Shown here one piece after another: positions 57,201-64,000 of a stretch of 64,000 nucleotides of DNA. Source of the stretch: Blattamonas nauphoetae (Eukaryota; Preaxostyla; Oxymonadida); NCBI GenBank assembly GCA_033064195.1, contig JARBJD010000014.1, positions 124,001-188,000 on the forward strand. The letters are read 5' to 3'. The first letter of the stretch is position 1, and every line of letters starts with the position of its first letter. The translations under genes and the position numbers were made by a program. The notes under the pieces are model-generated. The model saw nothing but the letters and a program-made list of their open reading frames with translations. It made no database searches and was not told the origin of the DNA.

Positions 57201-60200
57201 CAAACTCAATTTCAATCGGGACGAAGTCGTTCGTTGCGAACACTGGATTGACGAACTCTGCTGACCACATCATCCGCTGCGATTCGGTCTCCATCGACAG
57301 AAGCGTCTGTTCCAGTTCGGTCGAGCTGACTTGAGCAGCTGTCGCTGTCCTTCCCACTCGCCGCAGACTCTCCATCTGCTCTTCTCGACTCAGCCCGTCG
57401 CTGAACAGCACTGACCCCGAGAAGCGCCTGTCGGTGCATTCACTCCCACCCACAATCGACGAGTGGGGTGACGGGGAGTTCGAGCGAGATGGCGTTCTCG
57501 CTTCTCCTTCCTTTCCTTGTTCTTCTTTTGCTGTTTCTCCCTTCTTCGTTGTCTGGTCAGGACCTTCGTCTGACAAGCTTCGCAGGAAAGCGCGGATGTG
57601 GTTGCCCACATGAACAATCTGTCGTTTGTGCTCGGCCTCGCTCACTCTCACCATCTCCTCCCACTCTTCTTTCTCGTTCTCCTCTTTCTCTTCTTTCTTT
57701 TCCTTCCCCAATCGTCTCAGCAAGCATCGAATGAACTCGGCGTGGAACACACGCAGTGTCGTGTTCCGACTCCACGGAGGCCGATTCAGTCCCGTCTCCA
57801 TCCTTCCTTCGCACTCCACGTCCATCCGAAGAGACCCACACGTCGACAGAAACGCCAGCGAGCGGTACACCCGATTCTTCCAAAGCAGAGGAAGCAGGAA
57901 CGGCTCAGTCACCACATCCGAAGGGTGGGGGAGGTTCAGCGCGAACGGCTCCGACTTCTCTTCCTCCCACTCGCTCAGCACACTCGACACGATGCTCTCC
58001 ATCCCACTCCCCACTCCACCCACACCCACACACTCTCCCAATCCGTTCAGCGACACGTTTAGATGACCAAACTGCCAGCTCGGCGTCTCCATTCCTCGCC
58101 TGAATCCATACGGACGACTCCCAGATCCGTCCAGCGTCAGCGCGACGGGAGAGGCCAGTGTCGGTGTGGCTGGGGTGTGTGGAGTGCATGTTCCGAAGAA
58201 TCGCTGGCGGAGAGACAGCAACTGCGACGAGTGCAGTAAACTGTTCGAATCAACAAGAAAGTGCGGTAGTGACGTCAATTTGTTGAACGACACATCCAGC
58301 GAGATCCGTTTCGTGCTCCCCGAACCAATCGATTCCGGAAGATGCGTCAGTTCGTTGAACGACAAATCCAGTCGACTCAAGTTCGGCAGTGAGCGGAAGA
58401 AATGACGCGGAAGCTCAGAAATCCCGTTCCCAGCAAGCGAAAGTGTGTGCAATTTTCGAAACTGCAACACAAGCGGGGGCACAGAGGTCAGTTGGTTCGA
58501 CGCAAGCAACAGACGCTCCAGAGGACAGAGAACTGCTCCAGGATGCGTCCCTGTCCCCGTTTTCTCATATATCATCGAATTGCTCAGAGGATCCACGAAT
58601 CCAAGAGACAACTCAACATTTGGGGACATCGCAGGATCTGTTGTGAGCGACGCCAATTTGTTGTGTGATAAGATCAGATGAGTCAGAGTGGGAATACGGA
58701 ACAGCTCATTCGGAACTTCCTTAATCTTGTTGAATCCAAAATTTACTTTCACAAGCGATGTCAGCTGAGATATTGAGGGTGGAATGATCGCAATCGAGTT
58801 GAACGAAACATCCAACGTCTGCAAGTTTGGAAGCGTGAACAATCCATCCGGGAGATCAGTGAGCAAATTGTGCGCAAGCAGGAGGCACGTCAGGGTGGAT
58901 GTGAACAGTGTTTTCGGAAGCGATGAAATCAGGTTGTCTTTCAGCGATACGCTCTTCATTCGAGACGGCCATGCAAACACATCTGAACAATAGTCACAAA
59001 AAAGACATTCCACACCTTCCCCAATTTCTGTGATCCGGTTCGAATCCGCGGAGAAAACAACAACATCACAGCTCAGCCGAGGAAGCGTCCGAAGACGGTT
59101 GTTTGGGATGTTCACGCGAAGGTCCCCCGACGACCTCATCAAAAAATCTGGACAACTCACAAGTTCGTTTGTCCCACCGAAAATGTCAATTGGATTCTGA
59201 AAACAAGAACAACGAAAAAGAACACACTGTCAAGCGACTAAACGAACTCGGAAGCGTCTTCAATCTGTTCTGTCCAACCCACACCGTCGACAGGTTCGGC
59301 AGAATGTCACCGAGTCTGTCGGGGAGAGACTCCAGTTCGTTCGATGTCAGATAAAGTGATTTCATCGTCGGAAGTGATTCAAATGTCTGAAAAGTGTGAA
59401 AAGGAGAGAAACGCACTTGCTCGTCCAGTGTCTCCAAATAGTTCATTCGGAGGTCCAAGATTTGGAGGCAGGGCAGATGCGAGCCATTCGGCAGAACGAA
59501 CGATGTCAGCCTGTTCAGTGCCAGCGACAGAGATGTCAGCGTCGGGACAACAAGAGGCTTGTCGATCGACGAAATGTTGTTTCGGCTCAGATCCAGCACT
59601 GTCAGAGTGGGATGGTTAAGGAGCGGGCATTTCTTGATTCTGAAAACCATCACAATTCGAATAACAAACCGATTTTGGGTGAGTGAAAGGGAATGAAGAA
59701 CAGGAAAGAGGATGTTGATGTTGTGTGGAAATGAGCGGAGTTGATTGCGGGTCAAGCGCAGTTCGAGAAGGGTTGAGAAAACAGAGTGTTCGATGGTGCT
59801 GATCTTGTTGAATGACAAGTCCTAAACGAAGAGAAGGGAAGAACACAACGAACAGACCAATTTTTGGAGATGGGGGAGTGTTGAGAATTGTGTAGGGAAA
59901 GACGAGAAGCGATTTGAGTTCAGGTTCAGGATCTTCAGATTGGGGAAAATCGGTTTCAAATCGGGCAATACGGTGAATAAGTTCAGAGATGCGTTCAGCG
60001 TTTGAAGAATATGGAAAGTCTTCTCTCGTAATGTCTCATCAATGTCACTCAAGAAGTTTTGGCTGACACTTGCATCTGCTACTGATAAAAGTTGGCTGAA
60101 ACGGGTGCCCATTGGCTGAAGATGAATGATACAAACAGAAAAAAGCAACTATTACTCAGCACCTTTCCCCACAACACTTCTGGGTGACGTTTTGATAAAA

Positions 60201-60249
60201 GGTAGGGGAATGATCTGATTTCAAGACAAACGTTGAAGAGAGACTTCAT
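54250..60249 (-). CDS. Leucine-rich-repeat protein with C-terminal PP2C phosphatase (6 exons)
   Basis: Exons on the minus strand: 60163-60249, 59858-60115, 59670-59821, 59417-59639, 59228-59386, 54250-59196, with introns of 47, 36, 30, 30 and 31 bases; about 1941 residues. The first 650 residues are LRRs (LKILNLNSNRFSSFP, LQTLDVSFNSIAIIP). The middle is long, acidic, Ser/Glu-rich and probably disordered. The C-terminal 500 residues are a PPM/PP2C phosphatase with the metal and active-site motifs present: GGRNTMEDTVLL, VFGVFDGHKG, GHVGDSRAVLL, VSRAFGD, LVLGCDGVFDVLS and TDNVSVIVI. A Pro/Ser insertion splits the domain. The layout recalls PHLPP-type phosphatases and LRR-PP2C parts of adenylate cyclases, but no cyclase is present. 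A cytosolic Ser/Thr phosphatase targeted by its LRRs is likely. Stop TGA. Confidence 0.9.
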
Positions 60250-61311
60250 GCTGGATGTTGGATTGAGTTAGCCTTTCCTTCTTTTTTTCATTCTTATCAA
60301 CTCGTTGACTCAGAATACTCTCCATTCTTGAACTTTAATCCGACAGATCCAATCACGATTGATTCTGTTGCACACGCCTTCTTTGCTCTTGTTACAATGG
60401 TCAGAGATGACTTTCAGTTTAATGTGGAGCTTTTTAACAAAGTTGCAACGTTCCTTTCTTCGATCGTCAATAAAATCAATCGTTTGTTCAAATTCGATGA
60501 TTTCTTGAAGGTCGTTGGGCACGACTCATCAAACCCCGCTGTTGTGCTTGTGGAATCAGTGACTGTGCTCTTATCTTCGTCCCATCCATCGATTGTTTGG
60601 GATGCTCTAATATTCATTTGCGAATGTCTTGGTTGGTGTTCGTGCTCAAACACCCTTGCCCTTGTCTCCTCAAACCTCATTCCCAGAATCTTTTCATCTC
60701 TTTATCTGCGTGATCTTTCTGTAATCGAAAATAAGAGCATCCTGAATGATATTATCGCGATTTTCAGTTTTGGTGTCTGGCTCTCCTCAACCGGCTCTCT
60801 TCGATCCATTTCCACCACTTCCGACACTGACCCTCAAATTGTCCGAGATGTGGTGTTGCATAAAGTGTTGATCCCGATTGAACCATCTCTCGTCCAGATC
60901 AGTCGCAATCCTCATCTTCTGTCGTGGGACAATGAATACAAAACAACTTTGGACTTATTGTCCGATATCTTTGAAATGAGTGCCTTCCACCAACCAACAC
61001 TGAATTTCATTTGTTCTTCTCGCATCCCAATTATCTTTCAAACACTTCTCGCTGAAGTGGAACTGCAATCCACCGACCAAATCGTCATCAGGACCATGTA
61101 CACCTATATCAGCAGATGGAAGGAAGATGGAGCGGAAACTTGGTGCAGAGGGAGAATAGTGTTGCAGACACTGGAACAGGAAGGGTTTCTCGAAAGGCTC
61201 GAACAAACGCTGCTTCACAACCAATTATCGGAGAATGGAAAGGATGTGAGGATAAAATCATCCCGCCTCATGCACAGCTTGGGAATGAACTCCCCTCTGC
61301 CTCGTTGGTAG
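60248..61311 (+). CDS. ARM-like helical-repeat family protein, two exons
   Basis: Exon 1 (60248-60266, ATG CTG GAT GTT GGA TTG A), a 47-base intron (60267-60313, GTTAGC..CTCAG) and exon 2 to TAG at 61311 give 338 residues. It is closest to the gene at 27530 (both have FNPTDPITIDSV). Landmarks are YSPFLNF, VESVTVLLSSSHPSI, IPIEPSLVQISRNPHLLSW, AFHQPTLNFICSSRIP and LEQEGF. Its ATG overlaps, on the other strand, the inferred ATG of the LRR-PP2C gene in a shared CATG at 60247-60250. Function unknown. Confidence 0.78.
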
Positions 61312-61324
61312 ATGATTCGTGACA

Positions 61325-61575
61325 CGAAAAGAACTCTGTCGCCCACATCCCACATTTCAATGTTGTTCAGATGACATCACGTGCTGACCCTTCAATGCTT
61401 CCCACTCGCTCTGTGTTGACACTTTGGTGTGCTCCTTTCTCCATTCTTCATTCTCGTCATTGACTCTTTCTTTTTCGTTCGTTCTCTCCTCTTCCGTTTT
61501 CAGTGATTCCGACATTTGTGTGTTCATCTCTGCCCTTCTTTCATCCTCTTTTGTTTCCAGGTATTTCTGGTTCTT
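61325..61575 (+). repeat. Shared 3' flank, copy 3
   Basis: Third copy of the block described at 35245-35515 and 39060-39320, again directly after an ARM-like gene, with a few indels relative to the others. Confidence 0.72.
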
Positions 61576-61639
61576 CGTTCACATTCACTTCATCGTTTTG
61601 TTTTCCTTCTCCATCTCCACCAATTGGAGTGGTGATGAT

Positions 61640-61858
61640 TCTGTTCGACCATTTCGAACACTCATTGAGTCCATTCAAACCGATTATTCGATTGTCAGAG
61701 AGGACGACTCCACAAACCCCGCTGCTGATATGTGAATTCGATCACTGTGCTCCTATCTTCACCCCATCCATCGATAATCGGGGATTCTCGACCACACACT
61801 GCTTCACAACACTTTATCTGATGATGGCTGGAATGTGGCTGTAAAACAGTGAAACAGA
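61640..61858 (+). pseudogene. ARM-like family remnant with large internal deletion
   Basis: Reads REDDSTNPAADM then, after a stop, a match to TVLLSS(P)HPSID of the family, and jumps directly to LLHNTLSDDGWNV, which corresponds to the C-terminal LLHNQLSENGKDV of the neighbouring gene. About 190 codons between these points are missing. It is a degraded tandem copy of the gene at 60248. Confidence 0.65.
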
Positions 61859-61908
61859 ACGAGGTAGTTCAAAATAATGTTTCTTGTGGTTTGGATCAGA
61901 ATACACAA

Positions 61909-63972
61909 ATGGAAAACTCTTCAAACTCAGACAGAGAGGACTCTTCCGACTCAGACAGAGATGACTCTTCAGATTCAGACAGAGATGACTCTTCAGATTC
62001 AGACAGAGATGCCTCGTCAGACTCAGACAGAAGCGATAGTTTTGACGCAGGCTTCCACTGTACAGTTCAGCACTACACCCTACGTCCCCACTGGGGTACG
62101 CCTCCCATGTTTCTGAGATATAAGCCTGGTGATTGGAATCGAATGAGTTATGCATCCGACGAATACCACTCACTTCTTGACTACATTCGGGACGGACACG
62201 AACCGGATGAATTCGCGACCAAACAAGCATGCCTTCTTCTGAGGAATATGATCCCTGGAAGCTGCGATCATTTCACAACTGAGGATATTCTCTATAAGTT
62301 TATTTGCAGTCCCAAATGGGTGATTCTAAATGAAATGTTACTTGTCACTATGGTGCGTCTCAAAAAATCAAAAATTGCACAATTTGCATTCAGCTGCTTT
62401 CAGGACTGAAAAGTGCTAAATTTAGTAGATTTTGCTTTGATCGCGTTCGATTGAGCTCTTTTTTGATCAGGACATTTTTTCACATTTATTTCTTCGTAAC
62501 GTTTCAGAAATCAAAGAGGTGGTGGTAAACGACATAAAAAATCGGATTTGTGAGAGAAATGCGAATTGAAAACATCTATCATCAAAAAAGCCTTGAAAAG
62601 CCTCTCTTGTCCATCTCGCTTCAAACATTGAGAATCTCTATGCAATTTCTTGTGTGTGTCGGAATGGCGTATTTGTGACATGAATGTGTAGGAACAACAC
62701 GTTTAATGGTTTGCTACAGAGGAGGGAGGCAGATCAGAAAAAGCGAGTTCACTGTGAGAAGAGAAGAACGGGATCACCAGATCTGAATGAGACACCTGTT
62801 GGAAAAGAGTTGAAAAAACTCGAAATCACACTAAAACATTGAGATGTCAAGTGTTGTAGTTGGATCTGAGTTGTTGGAAAGAATGACCTGGAAATTAAGA
62901 TGAGAATATATTTACTGTTCAAACGATGGGGGTCGGCTTCAAATGATGTGTAAGAACGAGGTACTTGTACAATTTTGGGGGAATATGCAAGTTTGAGCGA
63001 AGGAGGATAGCTGAAAGAAGAAATCAGAAGAAAAAGATGGGATGAAGACTCAGAAAAACTGAAAACACCTTAATCATGTCGAAGGAAGGAGAATATGAGC
63101 GCTCTGAAAATTACATAGAGTTTCTGCTCGTGTGGCAGAAGAAAATACGCGGGTAACAATTCATTTAGAATCACCCAAATACTCTTGTTCTGGATTCACC
63201 AATTCGCTTGTGATGCTCATCAAAACGTCCAATATGAAGCTGATGCAATCAACATTGTCCTTTCTGCGTCGAGTTCTGTACGATCAACATATTGCAACCA
63301 TTTTCGACTTTCTCAAATCAGGCTTCTTCGCGATGCTCCCACAATGGTTCTATGAACAGAAAATGCCTGTTTTGGCAAACAATGGGTGGGATCTGTTGGG
63401 AATCGTGAGCTCCCTCATGCAGTGTGCCTCTCCCTATGCTTCAAAAAAAAATCTGCCGAAAAAGAAAAATTACCGAAGATACTTTCAAACAGATATTTCT
63501 CGACGATTTTTTCATTCCTGTCGAACCGATTCTGGAGATCACATGGAAAAACCGACGCCGAATCAACCATATATATCACAATCCAAGTGAATCCTCATTC
63601 CCAGCGCTTTTACAAAACATCCTTACAGGATCACTCTTCCTGGAAGAGATGACACAGTTCGTGTTGTCTTCATCGTTTGCTCTGGCTTTCGTGGACATTC
63701 TTCATTTCCTCGAAACAAGAAACAACGTACGCGATCTTCTGGAGAACCTAACAAATCGACTCAGATGCTGGCCAGGGGAAGATTCAGCTGTTCAGAAGCG
63801 AAGACAGCAGATTATCACCAAACTGCACGACGAAGGCTTCTCTGATGTGATCGAGCTGCCCTTCAAAAGTGTGGTCATCGACTGCCATGAATACCACTAC
63901 GTCTACCCGAGCACTCAATCGATGCACTTTTTGGGAGGGAATGTTCCATTTCTGCAAAAATCCAAATATTAA
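61909..63972 (+). pseudogene. ARM-like family gene, subfamily 2, interrupted by a MITE
   Basis: The N-terminal part runs from ATG at 61909 with an acidic Ser-Asp-Arg repeat (DSSDSDRDDSSDSDRD-like) that the relative at 26414-27466 lacks, then MFLRYKPGDWNRMSYASDEY. At 62314 it is cut by an 859-base element flanked by AAAT. Omitting the element and one AAAT joins FICSPK to YSCSGFTNSLVML in frame, matching CSGFTKSIIPLL of the relative. A second fault is one extra base relative to the family frame in the nine-A run near 63443-63451; after it KICRKRKITEDTF continues to TAA at 63972 with LFLEEMTQFVLSSSFALAFVD and FLGGNVPF. The gene is inactive unless the A-run change is a sequencing error and the insert is removed. 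Confidence 0.82.
62318..63176. mobile_element. MITE-like non-autonomous DNA transposon, 859 bases
   Basis: The left end GGGTGATTCTAAATGAA and the right end (on the other strand) GGGTGATTCTAAATGAA agree, and similarity continues to 24 bases with one mismatch. AAAT stands directly outside both ends (62314-62317 and 63177-63180), a four-base target duplication. No transposase frame is present inside. The four-base duplication and GGG ends separate it from the TA-targeting pogo and mariner elements of the window. The autonomous partner is not in view. Confidence 0.9.
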
Positions 63973-64000
63973 ACGGTCTCCAAGACGTGATTTGGAGGAT

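Overview
The window looks like nuclear DNA of a gene-dense, short-intron protist. The best guess is an anaerobic metamonad of the oxymonad kind (Preaxostyla, for example Blattamonas). This rests on inference: introns of 30 to 56 bases with GT..AG ends, large surface proteins built from beta-helix and beta-sandwich repeats and ending in kinase-like tails, a TmcB-like membrane protein, and many Tc1/mariner/pogo transposons beside a DIRS retroelement. Host genes generally end at TAA, TAG or TGA in homologous places, so the standard code is assumed. One decayed locus (8119-9257) reads as if TAA and TAG were glutamine.

Layout. 1-5040: a receptor-like surface protein, cut at its 5' end by the window edge. 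5041-12830: transposon remains (mariner fragments, a pogo transposase, a lone terminal repeat), the TAA/TAG-containing frame and a 17-base minisatellite. 12833-19010: a decayed glutamine-rich gene split by a DIRS element (14246-18870). 19899-26436: a broken beta-helix surface gene split by a pogo-like transposon, which itself carries a second one. 26414-39050: three complete members and an opposite-strand relative of a helical-repeat (ARM-like) family, with surface-gene remnants, a 24-26-base minisatellite and a fragment of a leucine-rich-repeat gene between them. 39764-46078: a spliced TmcB-like protein ending in a hemerythrin-like domain. 47055-54022: a second receptor-like gene with one frameshift at the membrane boundary. 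54250-60249: a spliced LRR protein with a C-terminal PP2C phosphatase. 60248-63972: another ARM-like gene, a remnant, and a further member broken by an 859-base MITE.

How it may work together. The intact genes suggest cell-surface sensing and signalling: receptors with a large ectodomain, one membrane segment and a catalytically degenerate kinase-like tail; an LRR-PP2C phosphatase; and a multi-pass TmcB-like protein with a possible iron-oxygen sensing tail. That they share a pathway is inference from proximity only. The surface and ARM-like families show repeated duplication and decay, with transposons acting as the main disruptors.
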